Assembly: GCA_910583785.1 (NCBI GenBank)
Contig: CAJTZK010000001.1
Location: forward strand, 1-64,000
Direction of reading: 5' to 3'
From: an uncultured Oscillibacter sp.
Lineage (GTDB): Bacteria; Bacillota; Clostridia; Oscillospirales; Oscillospiraceae
DNA length: 64,000 nt
Position 1 is the stretch's first letter. Every line of letters begins with the position of its first letter. The translations under genes and the position numbers were made by a program. The notes below the pieces were generated by a model, which did not search any database, had not been told where the DNA came from, and was given only the letters and a program-made list of their open reading frames with translations. This document shows, piece after piece, positions 23,387 through 32,311 of the stretch.

Positions 23387-26152
23387 ATGACGTTTCTGGA
23401 ACTGTCCCTCTCCGGCGGGGTCTTCATCCTGGCCATTGCGGCTTTCCGGGGGCTGACCCTCCGGCGTCTTCCCAAGGGTACCTTTGTGGCCCTCTGGTGG
23501 CTGGCGGCGGCCCGGCTGCTGCTGCCGGTGGAGCTGGCTTCCCGGTTCAGCGTCTACACCCTGCTGGAGGCTTTGGGCCCCAAGTCGGTTCCCGCCGTCC
23601 CGGACGCTTTGCCCGCCCCAGTGGTCCCTGCGGCTCCTTCGGTCCCTGCGGCCCCTCCGGTGATTGCGATTCCCGCGCAGCCTGCCGCTGTGCCCGCCCC
23701 CGCGCCCTTCCCGGTTTGGACAGCCCTGTGGCTGACGGTGGGCCTGTTGCTGGCGGCGTGGTTCCTGATTCGCTACGTCCGCTGGCGGCGGCGTTTCCGG
23801 GAGGCCCTCCCGGCGGACTGCCCGGGCCTGGATACCTGGTTCCAGCTCCGGCGGAAGGTGGAGGTCCGGGTCACGGACCAGATCGCCGCCCCGCTGACCT
23901 ACGGGCTCCTGCGCCCGGTGATACTCCTGCCCAAGACCATGGATTTCACGGACGAGGAGGCCCTGACCTGCGTCCTGGCCCATGAGCGGGCCCATATCCG
24001 GCGGCTGGACGGCCTTCTCAAGCTGGCGCTGACGGCGGCGCTGTGCCTCCACTGGTTCAACCCCGCCGTGTGGCTCCTCTACGTCCTGGGAAACCGGGAC
24101 ATGGAGCTGCGCTGTGACGAGGCGGCGGTGCTGGCCCTGGGGGAGGACAGCCGGGAGCGCTACGCCCTGGCCCTCATCCGCCTGGCGGAAAATAGAAATG
24201 TGCCTCTGTGCGGTTTCGCCCACCGGAACGGCATGGAAGAAAGGATTAAGGCAATTATGAGCATCAAGAAAAAATCCCTGCTGGCTTGCTTTATAGCCCT
24301 GGCCCTGGTGCTGGGGATCACCACGGCCTTCGCCACCTCCGCCAAGCCGGCGGAGACGGACGGGCCCTATAACGAAGACTTCACCGACCGGGACTTATAC
24401 GCCCAGTCCTCGGCGGAGTCCGCCGCCCTGTGGGAGGAGACTTTGGCTCCCTACGAGCCCTTCGGCCTTACCTGGACCTTTGACGACCCGGACCTGGACG
24501 GAAACGGCCTGACCATGACCTGGGAGGGCCATGAGGTGCGGGGCATCTACGACGAGGGGAAGTTCTCTTGGATCACAGAGCACGCCGGAGACGGCGCCTT
24601 CGGCCCCGACGCCGTGGAGCTCTATACCATCTATGAAAATGGCAAGCTCACCGGCCTCCGTCTGGCCACAGAGGAGGAACAGAAGGCGTTTGACCGGGAC
24701 CGGAGGCTGTCCGCCGACAGCCTGAAGGTGGAGACCCTGGCGGACAGCGTCCGCTATGACAGCGGGCACATCTACTTTACCATCCCCGAGAGCGAGGAAC
24801 CCTGGAGCATTTTCATCCGGGGACGCGTCCTGCTGGAGGACGGTTCCGGGCAGAGCGTCCGCTACCTGGAGAAGGAGAGCGAGAGAGCGGAGTGGGTCCC
24901 GCAGATGACCTATTCCTTTGAGGTGGCGGACGCCGCCTATGAGGAGCTGACCATGGATGTGCGGTATGGAAACGCCGGCTATTGCTATCCCTTGACCCTG
25001 CTTCTGCCAGAGAACGGCCCCTTGCCCGTGGAACCTCTGCCGGAGGGCAAGGCGGAGATCCCTGAAGGGGCGGAAATGATCTGGCCCGTGGACAGCACGC
25101 AAATCAACAATTCTTTCGGCGACCGGGCGAAGCCCGGCGGGGAGGGCGTCGTGACCCACACCGGCGTGGACATCGGAGACATGGAGAAGGGAACCCCCGT
25201 CTACGCCGCCGGAAAGGGGACGGTCAAGGAGGCCGGGTTCAATGCTCAGAACGGGAATTTCATCCGCATTGACCACGGGAGGGGACAGGAGACTTTCTAC
25301 GCCCACTGTGAAAAGCTCCTGGTGAAAACTGGGGATGCCGTGGCCTTGGGACAGACCATCGCCACGGTGGGCAGTACAGGCCAGTCTACCGGGCCTCACC
25401 TGCACTTTGAGTTCCTGGTGAACGGGGTCGCCACGGACCCGCTGGCCTTTAGTGATGAAAATTGGGGTAGTCCGGTTAAGCCCTTCTATGCTTCCGTTGG
25501 CGTGCCGAAAGATGAGGGAGCGGCGACCACCTGGGCGGGGAGACCTATCATCGCCATTCGGAACGGAACGGTTCTGGATGCTGGGGTAAAGAAGACTGGA
25601 GACCTGCCCGGCCCCTATGCGGAAATCTTGTATGAGGGCAACTATTCTATGAAGTTTACCGCTTGCCAAAGCATTCTGGTAAAAACCGGGGACACCGTAA
25701 AAGCGGGGGACCTGATTGGCTATACAGGGGAAGGAGCTTCCGGCGAGGGACCTTCGTCTCCGAAAGACAGGGAGGTCAAGGCAGAGAACGATGAAAGAAA
25801 GCGCCAGATGATGGAAGAGGAACTGGTAAATGGTGACTATCCCCACAACAGCCGGGGCCAAACCTACGGACATGACTTCTTTGAGTACTTGGGTTATTCG
25901 CCGGACCTGATTCCCGTGTGGTCCACAAACGGAAGTTTAGGCTACGCGAGCTTTGTGGAAATGAACGGGTGCGACCCGGTGACACGGAAGAAAGTAGAAG
26001 ACTCCGCGGCCTATAAGGGCGGAGCGATTCCTGTCTACGACAGTGAGGGAGATATTATTGGCGAGTTCATCATTGAGGAAGGAAAGTCCGGCGGAGTTCC
26101 CGGTGATTTCTCCACCCCGGAAGAGGCAAAGGAAGCTGTAGCCAACGGCTGA
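23387..26152 (+). CDS. BlaR1-type M56 metalloprotease fused to an M23 peptidase domain
   Basis: 921 residues. Helices near 7-22 and 33-47 are followed by a Pro/Ala-rich loop (66-108), a third helix (110-130) and the M56 protease with HERAH at 199-203 and a downstream LRCDEAA. A fourth helix (298-317) leads outside. Instead of a penicillin-binding sensor, the outer part has an unknown domain (about 330-560). An M23 LytM-type domain follows (HTGVDIG near 590, YAHC near 639, GPHLHFEF near 670), then a second, degenerate M23-like repeat (about 718-785) without HxH. It probably senses or binds cell wall and cleaves the BlaI-type repressor. Confidence 0.85.
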   Translation: MTFLELSLSGGVFILAIAAFRGLTLRRLPKGTFVALWWLAAARLLLPVELASRFSVYTLLEALGPKSVPAVPDALPAPVVPAAPSVPAAPPVIAIPAQPAAVPAPAPFPVWTALWLTVGLLLAAWFLIRYVRWRRRFREALPADCPGLDTWFQLRRKVEVRVTDQIAAPLTYGLLRPVILLPKTMDFTDEEALTCVLAHERAHIRRLDGLLKLALTAALCLHWFNPAVWLLYVLGNRDMELRCDEAAVLALGEDSRERYALALIRLAENRNVPLCGFAHRNGMEERIKAIMSIKKKSLLACFIALALVLGITTAFATSAKPAETDGPYNEDFTDRDLYAQSSAESAALWEETLAPYEPFGLTWTFDDPDLDGNGLTMTWEGHEVRGIYDEGKFSWITEHAGDGAFGPDAVELYTIYENGKLTGLRLATEEEQKAFDRDRRLSADSLKVETLADSVRYDSGHIYFTIPESEEPWSIFIRGRVLLEDGSGQSVRYLEKESERAEWVPQMTYSFEVADAAYEELTMDVRYGNAGYCYPLTLLLPENGPLPVEPLPEGKAEIPEGAEMIWPVDSTQINNSFGDRAKPGGEGVVTHTGVDIGDMEKGTPVYAAGKGTVKEAGFNAQNGNFIRIDHGRGQETFYAHCEKLLVKTGDAVALGQTIATVGSTGQSTGPHLHFEFLVNGVATDPLAFSDENWGSPVKPFYASVGVPKDEGAATTWAGRPIIAIRNGTVLDAGVKKTGDLPGPYAEILYEGNYSMKFTACQSILVKTGDTVKAGDLIGYTGEGASGEGPSSPKDREVKAENDERKRQMMEEELVNGDYPHNSRGQTYGHDFFEYLGYSPDLIPVWSTNGSLGYASFVEMNGCDPVTRKKVEDSAAYKGGAIPVYDSEGDIIGEFIIEEGKSGGVPGDFSTPEEAKEAVANG

Positions 26153-26173
26153 CCCGACAATCAGTAACCGGCG

Positions 26174-26206
26174 GAGGCCGTCCCTCTCGGGACGGCCTCT
26201 TTTTTA
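26174..26206 (+). terminator. Terminator of the BlaI/M56 operon
   Basis: GAGGCCGTCCC and GGGACGGCCTC form a perfect 11-bp stem with a TCTC loop, followed by seven Ts. Confidence 0.92.
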
Positions 26207-26229
26207 TGTTCCAAAAGAAAAAATAAATC

Positions 26230-26258
26230 TTGACTTTTATAAAATTAAGGTTTATATT
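26230..26258 (+). promoter_or_regulatory. Promoter of the DUF2089 gene
   Basis: TTGACT and TATATT are 17 bases apart in a markedly AT-rich stretch, followed by AAAGGAGG at 26270-26277. Confidence 0.8.
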
Positions 26259-26284
26259 TAATATTATGAAAGGAGGCCGAGCCT

Positions 26285-26587
26285 ATGACCACCTTGCCCC
26301 CCTGGATGGCGGACCTGGACGAACAGGACCTGACCTTTGTGAAGCGCTTTCTCCTGGCCTCCGGCTCCCTGAAGGAGGTGGCGGCCCAGTACGGCGTCAG
26401 CTATCCCACGGTCCGCCTGCGCCTGGACCGCCTGATCCAGAAAATACGCCTCAGCGACACGGCGGAGGCGGACCCCTATGTCTCCCTGGTGAAGCGGCTG
26501 GCGGTGGACGACAAGCTGGACTTCGACACCGCGAAGATTTTGATTGCCGCCTACCGGGAGGCCCAAAAGAACATGGAGGTTGAATGA
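26285..26587 (+). CDS. DUF2089-family HTH protein
   Basis: 100 residues. LKEVAAQYGVSYPTVRLRLDRL is a helix-turn-helix of the DUF2089 type, found in small regulators next to membrane proteins, with a C-terminal helix that may bind its partner. No zinc-ribbon N-terminus is present, unlike longer members. The stop overlaps the following membrane-protein gene by four bases, so the two are coupled. Confidence 0.85.
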   Translation: MTTLPPWMADLDEQDLTFVKRFLLASGSLKEVAAQYGVSYPTVRLRLDRLIQKIRLSDTAEADPYVSLVKRLAVDDKLDFDTAKILIAAYREAQKNMEVE

Positions 26588-26913
26588 TGGCTATTGCGTC
26601 TAGGTTTGTGATTGTTTCTCTGCTGTTCCTGCTGGTGTTTCTGATAGGCGGTGTCTTTCTTCAAATCTTCCTCTCCAAGCGGGAGAGCCGCTGGCCGGGG
26701 CTGGTTCTGCCGCTGCTGACGTTTTTGCAGTCTTTGCTGCTGGTATTGAATATTGTGGATACCGGCAGCGTGTCCCAGAACGTGCTGACGGTGCTGGTGA
26801 CCCTGCTGGCGGGGAACATCCCCACCCTGGTGCTCCTGGCCATCTACTGGGCGGTCCGGGAGAAGCGGAGGGCCAGAGACCAGATTGACAAGATGAAAAT
26901 TGACGAGCTGTAA
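26584..26913 (+). CDS. Small membrane protein, partner of DUF2089
   Basis: 109 residues with three predicted membrane helices (about 9-29, 38-58 and 66-88) and a basic cytoplasmic tail (REKRRARDQIDK). No family recognised. ATGA overlap with the DUF2089 regulator suggests a membrane protein controlled by, or holding, that regulator. Confidence 0.7.
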   Translation: MMAIASRFVIVSLLFLLVFLIGGVFLQIFLSKRESRWPGLVLPLLTFLQSLLLVLNIVDTGSVSQNVLTVLVTLLAGNIPTLVLLAIYWAVREKRRARDQIDKMKIDEL

Positions 26914-26918
26914 AACGC

Positions 26919-26945
26919 AAAGCCTCCCTGTTGAGAGGCTTTTTT
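26919..26945 (+). terminator. Terminator of the DUF2089 pair
   Basis: AAAGCCTC and GAGGCTTT form an 8-bp stem followed by a run of Ts. Confidence 0.85.
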
Positions 26946-27019
26946 CATGAAAATCACTGTCAGGCCAAGACCTCCCGGCATACGCTGAGCATGTAAAAAA
27001 CCTTTGGGAGGGCAAACCT

Positions 27020-28087
27020 ATGGCACAAGTGACCAATTTTTTTGTAGGAGCCAACAGCGGCGAGGGCTTTCGGAACCTGTTTTCCGAGATGGTGGACATC
27101 GAAGATACATATGACTTTATGGTCCTGAAGGGCGGCCCCGGGGTAGGGAAGAACACCTTCATGCGGGAGATCGGCCGGGCGATGGAGGAGGCGGGCACGG
27201 CGGTGGAGTACCTCTGGTGCTCCGGGGACCCGGATTCCCTGGACGGCGTGGTGCTCCCGGAGCTCCGCTGCGCCGTGGCGGATGGGACGTCGCCCCACGT
27301 CATCGAACCCCAATACCCTGCCGCCGTGGACCGCTACGTGGACCTGGGCCGCTTCTACGACCTTACCGCCGCCAAAGACTCCGCGGAGGAGGTCAAAGCC
27401 CGCACCCGCGCCTACAAGGCCGCTTATGTCCGGGCCTATCACAGCCTGAAAGCCGCCCGCCAGGTAGAGCTGGACGCCGTGGCCTCCGTTTCAAAATCGT
27501 TTGACGCCGGACGCCTGGACCGCCGGGTCAAGGGTATCATTGCCCGGGAACTCCGGTCCAGAGGGGACCAGAAGGGGAGAACCACCCGCCGCTTCCTGGG
27601 CAGCATTACCCACAAGGGCTGCGTCTGGCGTTTTGACAGCGTGGACGTCCTCTGCCCCAAGGTCTATGAGTTTGCCGATACCTGGGAGCTGGCGGGCGGG
27701 GCCCTGGCCCGGCTCCACGCGGCGGCGGTGGAAAAAGGCTGGGACACCATTGCCTGCCCCTCTCCGGAGGACCTGGAGCGAATCGAGCACCTGCTGATTC
27801 CCGGCTTAGGGCTGGCCTTTGTCACCTCCTGCCCGGGGATGGATTACGGTAAAAAGCCCTTCCGCCGCGTCCGCCTGGACGCCATGACGGAAACGGAGGG
27901 CAGGTCCCGCCTCCGCTTCCAGACCCGGATGACGGCCCTGCTCCGGGAGGAGGCGGTGGACGCCCTTAAAGAGGCCAAGCGGAACCACGACGCCCTGGAG
28001 GCGGTCTATAATCCCTACGTGGATTTCGACGGTGTCCGGGCCCAGGCCGCCCTGGAGGCGGGCCGCCTGCTGAGCTACATCAAATGA
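27020..28087 (+). CDS. PRK06851-type ATPase
   Basis: 355 residues with two P-loop-related halves. The first carries LKGGPGVGKNTFMREIG (Walker A with Asn before Thr) near residue 40. The second repeats the fold without a full Walker motif. It matches a conserved Clostridia/Bacilli family of unassigned ATPases, sometimes annotated as nucleotide kinase-like. GGGAGG stands upstream of ATG. Monocistronic. Its stop lies just before the hairpin that serves rpoD from the other strand. Confidence 0.75.
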   Translation: MAQVTNFFVGANSGEGFRNLFSEMVDIEDTYDFMVLKGGPGVGKNTFMREIGRAMEEAGTAVEYLWCSGDPDSLDGVVLPELRCAVADGTSPHVIEPQYPAAVDRYVDLGRFYDLTAAKDSAEEVKARTRAYKAAYVRAYHSLKAARQVELDAVASVSKSFDAGRLDRRVKGIIARELRSRGDQKGRTTRRFLGSITHKGCVWRFDSVDVLCPKVYEFADTWELAGGALARLHAAAVEKGWDTIACPSPEDLERIEHLLIPGLGLAFVTSCPGMDYGKKPFRRVRLDAMTETEGRSRLRFQTRMTALLREEAVDALKEAKRNHDALEAVYNPYVDFDGVRAQAALEAGRLLSYIK

Positions 28088-28091
28088 AAAA

Positions 28092-28123
28092 GGCGGCGGC
28101 GAAGGGAGACCTTCGCCGCCGCC
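28092..28123 (-). terminator. Terminator of dnaG-rpoD
   Basis: A 14-bp perfect stem (GGCGGCGGCGAAGG) with a 4-base loop. Read on the minus strand it is followed by TTTTTC, about 70 bases past the rpoD stop. Confidence 0.8.
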
Positions 28124-28194
28124 TGAACATGGCCTGGTGCCGGAGCAGGATCGGGTTTTGCCCAGCTTTTATCACAGGAAAACTGGAAAGCCCA

Positions 28195-29589
28195 TTAGTT
28201 CAAAAAGTCCTTCAGTTTCTTGCTCCGGGAGGGGTGGCGGAGTTTCCGCAGGGCTTTGGCCTCAATCTGCCGGATGCGCTCCCGGGTGACGTTGAACTCT
28301 TTCCCCACTTCCTCCAGCGTCCGGGTCCGCCCGTCCTCAATACCGAAGCGGAGCTTCAGCACCTTTTCCTCCCGGGGGGTCAGGGTGGACAGTACATCCA
28401 TCAGCTGTTCTTTCAGAAGGGTGAAGGACGCCGCCTCCGAGGGCTCCGAGGCCCCCTCGTCCGGGATGAAATCCCCCAGGTGGGAATCCTCTTCCTCGCC
28501 GATGGGCGTCTCCAGGGACACGGGTTCCTGGGCGATCTTCATGATCTCCCGCACCTTGTCCACGGGCATGTTCATCTCCGCGGCAATTTCGTTGGGGGAG
28601 GGGTCGTGGCCCAGCTCCTGGAGGAGCTGGCGGCTGACCCGGATGACCTTATTGATGGTTTCCACCATGTGGACGGGAATGCGGATGGTCCGGGCCTGGT
28701 CGGCGATGGCCCGGGTGATGGCCTGCCGGATCCACCAAGTGGCGTAGGTGGAGAACTTGTAGCCTTTGGTATAGTCGAATTTTTCTACGGCTTTGATGAG
28801 GCCCAGGTTGCCCTCCTGGATCAGGTCCAGGAACAGCATCCCCCGGCCCACGTAGCGCTTGGCAATGGAGACCACCAGGCGGAGGTTGGCCTCTGCCAGC
28901 TTCTGCTTGGCCGTCTCGCCAGCCCGGTACTCCTTCCGCAGGGCAGCCTCCAGGACGGGATCGGTCTCCGCGCCCTCCTCCCGCTGGCGCCGGAGCTCCG
29001 CCAGTTTCTCCGCGGCCTCGTTTCCGGCGGACATGGCCTGGGCCAGGCTGACTTCCTCCTCCGGCATCAGCAGGGCCACTTTGCCAATTTCCTTCAGGTA
29101 CATGCGGACGGGATCGTCGATGGAGAAGCTGTTGACCAGGGTGTTGGGGTCCACCAGCTCCTCTTCCTCCATCCCGGCGATTTCCTCGGCGGCAGGACCC
29201 TCGTCCGGCAGCTCTGGCAGCAGGTCCTCCTCGGCGCTGATGTCAATGTTCAGTGCCTCCAGGGAGTCGTAGAGCTGGTCCATCTGCTCGCCCTCAAGGT
29301 TCAGGTCGTCCACGGCCTCCATGAGCTCGGCGGACTCCAGCTTGCCTTTTTTCTTGCTCTTGGCCAGAAGCTCCCGGAGCTTTTCGTTGTTAATGAGCCA
29401 GGAGGCGGCGGGAAGGGCGGCCACTTGCTTGTCGTCCAGCCGGACGATGCCAGCTTTTTTGGCCTCCTCGTCGGTCATGATCCGGGGAGCCTCTTCCACT
29501 GGGGAAGACGCGTCCTCCCCGGTTCCGGCGGCGGCTAAAATGGCGTCCGCCTGACGCTCCAGCTCTTTGGCATCCTGTTTATTTGACAT
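28195..29589 (-). CDS. rpoD: Primary RNA polymerase sigma factor
   Basis: 464 residues. It has an acidic region 1.1-like start and region 1.2 DPVRMYLKEIG. Core-binding region 2 includes GNLGLIKAVEKFDY and TYATWWIRQAI for promoter melting and -10 contact, and region 4.2 has TLEEVGKEFNVTRER for the -35. It directs housekeeping transcription from the TTGACA/TATAAT promoters seen across this window. It follows dnaG with an 11-base overlap, the usual macromolecular-synthesis pairing. Confidence 0.97.
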   Translation of the reverse strand: MSNKQDAKELERQADAILAAAGTGEDASSPVEEAPRIMTDEEAKKAGIVRLDDKQVAALPAASWLINNEKLRELLAKSKKKGKLESAELMEAVDDLNLEGEQMDQLYDSLEALNIDISAEEDLLPELPDEGPAAEEIAGMEEEELVDPNTLVNSFSIDDPVRMYLKEIGKVALLMPEEEVSLAQAMSAGNEAAEKLAELRRQREEGAETDPVLEAALRKEYRAGETAKQKLAEANLRLVVSIAKRYVGRGMLFLDLIQEGNLGLIKAVEKFDYTKGYKFSTYATWWIRQAITRAIADQARTIRIPVHMVETINKVIRVSRQLLQELGHDPSPNEIAAEMNMPVDKVREIMKIAQEPVSLETPIGEEEDSHLGDFIPDEGASEPSEAASFTLLKEQLMDVLSTLTPREEKVLKLRFGIEDGRTRTLEEVGKEFNVTRERIRQIEAKALRKLRHPSRSKKLKDFLN

Positions 29590-31363
29590 TCCGTTTTTCT
29601 CCCTTTTTGTCTTTATGTTTTTCTGCCGCCGCCAACAGAGGGTCCGGCGCTCCTCCGGAGCGTTTCAGGGCCTCCCCCCGTATGACGCGTATGTAATCCG
29701 CCAGGGCCTGCCGCCCGTTTTGGACGGATTCCGGCCTCTGGCAGACAGCGGTGATGTGGTTCATTTCCTCCGCCGTCAGCTCCGCCGCAAGGGGGGGGAG
29801 GGCGGCCGTCCGGCCCTCTGCCTTCGCCTGCCACAGCAGGGTAAATACCCGGCCCAGCAGGGGGGAGGAGAAGTCCGCTTCCGTCAAAGGTGCTTCGCTG
29901 GGAAAAAGGCCGTCGTCCAGCAGCAAAAGCCGGAGTACGCCTTCCTCCGCCCGGGCGGAGCGGACGTTTTCATAGCGCAGCGACCGTTCCCGGGGCTGGG
30001 ACTGGGCTGCGGGGTTCAGCTCCTTCCGGAGCTCTGCCCGGCTTTCCCGGGCGGTCTTCCGTTTCCTGGCCCGCTGGACCTCCAGCTTCATGGCGTCGGG
30101 GGTAATGCGGGCGGTCCTGGCAGCCCTGGCGGCGTAGATTTCCCGTTCCACTGCCCCGGGGAGGGAAGCCAGCAGCCCGCTGATCTCCTCGCTGTAGGCC
30201 ACCCGCTGCTCGTCGCTGTCCAAGTCGTATTTCCCGGCGATCTGGGCCATGCGGAATTCCACGCCGTTCTCGCTGCCGCTGAGGAGCCGCTCGAAGGCGG
30301 CGGGGCCCTGGTTTTTGATGAAGTCGTCGGCGTCCTGCTTCACCAGCTCCCCGTCCTCCGTTTTTCTCCTGGGGAGCTGGAGGACCTTGACGGAGAACTC
30401 GGAGCCGTTTAAAAGCTGCAAGGCCCGTTCCGTGGCGGTTTTCCCGGCGTTGTCGTTGTCGTAGCACAGCACCAGCTCCTTGGTGAACCGGGAGAGGAGC
30501 CGGATCTGCTCCGGCGTCAGGGCGGTGCCCATAGAGGCCACGGCGTTGTCAAAGCCCGCCTGGTGGAGGGTGACGATATCCAGGTTTCCCTCGCAGAGGA
30601 TGATGTTAGGCCGCTTGGTCTTCTTGGCCAGGTTCAGCCCGTAGAGGACCCGGCGTTTGCTGTACACCGGGGTTTCCGACGAGTTCATATATTTGGGCTC
30701 GGACTTGTCCAGTACCCGGCTGCCGAAGGCCACCACGTCGCCCCGGGTATCGATAACCGGGAGCATGAGGCGGTTGCGGAACTTGTCGTAAAACCCGCCC
30801 TTCTTGTTGTCCACGATGAGCCCCGCAGACAGCAGCTCCGACTTGCTGTAACCCTTGGCGGTCATCTCGTCCAGCAGCACATCCCAGGCGTCCAGGGAGG
30901 CCCCCATGCCGAAATTTACGGCGGTACCCTTCCGGATCTGCCGCCGGTCCAGGTATTCCTGAACGGCCCGGCCCTCCGGCTGCTGGAGGAGGCGGTAGTA
31001 AAAACGGGCGGCGTCCCGGTTTAGGTCCAAAAGGCGCTGGCGCCGCCGCCCGGCCTCCCGGTCGCCCTCCTCCTCCGGCACTTCCAGCCCGGCCCGCTTG
31101 GCCAGGAACCGCACCGCGTCGGGGAAGGGGAGGTTTTCCTCCTCCATGATGAAGTTGATGACCCCGCCCCCCCGTTTGCAGCCGAAGCAGTAATAAATCT
31201 GTTTGTCCGGAGAGACGGAAAAAGAGCCCGTTTTTTCACTGTGGAAAGGACAGAGGCCAAAGAGGTTGGACCCCTTGCGGGTCAGCTGAACATAGCTGCC
31301 CACCACGTCTACGATGTCGCTTCTGGCGGTCAGCTCGTCCATAAAGCTCTGGGGAAACGCCAT
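29579..31363 (-). CDS. dnaG: DNA primase
   Basis: 594 residues. The CHC2 zinc domain comes first (LCPFHSEKTGSFSV then YYCFGCKRGG). The TOPRIM core follows with IILCEGNLDIV and LCYDNDNAGK, and the C-terminal helicase-binding region is shorter and more variable. It makes RNA primers for the replication fork. ATG 31363 is chosen because AAAGGAGGGG lies just upstream. The frame is open for 11 more codons without a good start. Co-transcribed with rpoD. Confidence 0.96.
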   Translation of the reverse strand: MAFPQSFMDELTARSDIVDVVGSYVQLTRKGSNLFGLCPFHSEKTGSFSVSPDKQIYYCFGCKRGGGVINFIMEEENLPFPDAVRFLAKRAGLEVPEEEGDREAGRRRQRLLDLNRDAARFYYRLLQQPEGRAVQEYLDRRQIRKGTAVNFGMGASLDAWDVLLDEMTAKGYSKSELLSAGLIVDNKKGGFYDKFRNRLMLPVIDTRGDVVAFGSRVLDKSEPKYMNSSETPVYSKRRVLYGLNLAKKTKRPNIILCEGNLDIVTLHQAGFDNAVASMGTALTPEQIRLLSRFTKELVLCYDNDNAGKTATERALQLLNGSEFSVKVLQLPRRKTEDGELVKQDADDFIKNQGPAAFERLLSGSENGVEFRMAQIAGKYDLDSDEQRVAYSEEISGLLASLPGAVEREIYAARAARTARITPDAMKLEVQRARKRKTARESRAELRKELNPAAQSQPRERSLRYENVRSARAEEGVLRLLLLDDGLFPSEAPLTEADFSSPLLGRVFTLLWQAKAEGRTAALPPLAAELTAEEMNHITAVCQRPESVQNGRQALADYIRVIRGEALKRSGGAPDPLLAAAEKHKDKKGEKRNVK

Positions 31364-31530
31364 AACCTGTCCCCTCCTTTCGGTCAGTTTAGCCAAAATC
31401 TGCTCTGGTCATACCGAAAAAGTGAGGATGCCAGCAGAGGCGGACTTTCCGGCGATATTTTTATATACGCCGCGCCTTTGGAATTTCCTCTTTTTTTCTT
31501 TAGATTTTTTGAAAACTTTCCGGCGGGGGC

Positions 31531-31559
31531 TTTACAGGCAGGAGCGGAACGCTTAAAAT
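31531..31559 (+). promoter_or_regulatory. Promoter of the phosphopantetheinyl transferase gene
   Basis: TTTACA and TAAAAT are 17 bases apart, 34 bases before the start codon, with AAGGAGG between. The rest of 31364-31592 holds the divergent dnaG upstream region, where I find no clear minus-strand promoter. Confidence 0.6.
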
Positions 31560-31592
31560 AGGGAAGAGAAACGAAGTATAAGGAGGACCGCC

Positions 31593-32192
31593 ATGCCCAT
31601 TGAATTGTGGACGGCCCGGATGGAGCGTCCCCTGACGGAGCCGGAGCGGGAGGCCATCCTGCCCCTGATGCCTCCGGCCCGCCAGGAGCGCCTTTTGCGC
31701 ATAAAGGAAGTGGAGAAGCAAAGGGAACCCCTCTGCGCCTATTTAATTTTATGCCTGGCCCTGCGGCAGAAGTACGGCTGGAGGGAATTGCCAGAGGTGG
31801 CCCTGGGCCGTTTGGGCAAGCCCTATTTTCCAGAGCACCCGGAGGTGCATTTCAACATCAGCCATTCCAGCGGCGCGGTGCTGGTGGGCGTCTCGGACCA
31901 GGAGATCGGGGTGGACATTGAGCGCATCCGCCCGGTGGGGCAGCGGATGATGGTCCGCCTGGCCCATGTGAGCACAGAGGATGCCTTTTTCCAGAGCTGG
32001 GTCCGCCGGGAGGCCCGGGCCAAGCGCAGCGGCAACGGCGTTGGCACCATTATGCGCTCGGAGTCCCCTCTCCAGCCGGGGGAGTATTACTACGAGCTGG
32101 ACACCTTCCCCGGGTACGCCGCAGGCGTGGCCACCCGGAGCCGGGAGCTTCCGGGAAAACTCCACCGCTATTCGCTGGACGACATGCTGTAA
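31593..32192 (+). CDS. 4'-phosphopantetheinyl transferase (Sfp-type)
   Basis: 199 residues with the superfamily's FNISHSSGAVLVGVS and GVDIERIRPV (Mg-binding Asp and Glu near 108-110), then FFQSWVRREARAK, the WxxKEAxxK motif with Arg for the first Lys. It transfers the phosphopantetheine arm of CoA to a carrier protein. No polyketide or peptide synthetase genes lie nearby, so the target may be the fatty-acid carrier protein or a remote cluster. It stands alone between a promoter and a terminator. Confidence 0.85.
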   Translation: MPIELWTARMERPLTEPEREAILPLMPPARQERLLRIKEVEKQREPLCAYLILCLALRQKYGWRELPEVALGRLGKPYFPEHPEVHFNISHSSGAVLVGVSDQEIGVDIERIRPVGQRMMVRLAHVSTEDAFFQSWVRREARAKRSGNGVGTIMRSESPLQPGEYYYELDTFPGYAAGVATRSRELPGKLHRYSLDDML

Positions 32193-32202
32193 ATACCGGG
32201 GT

Positions 32203-32235
32203 ACGGGCAGGGAGGATTCTTCCCTGCCCGTTTTT
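32203..32235 (+). terminator. Terminator after the transferase gene
   Basis: ACGGGCAGGGA and TCCCTGCCCGT form an 11-bp stem followed by TTTTT. Confidence 0.9.
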
Positions 32236-32311
32236 GCTGGCCCCTGCAACCGCCCGCCCCCGTTTTCCGACTATATAAGTGAAAGCGGCTTTCAAAGGAG
32301 GGACCCACGTC

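Noticed and set aside
28084..29538. Open frame of 484 codons on the plus strand
   Set aside because: Antisense to rpoD. No ribosome-binding site or motif.
31593..32192. Phosphopantetheinyl transferase as part of a biosynthetic cluster
   Set aside because: Neighbours are dnaG and a sigma/anti-sigma-like pair. No synthetase or tailoring genes are near.
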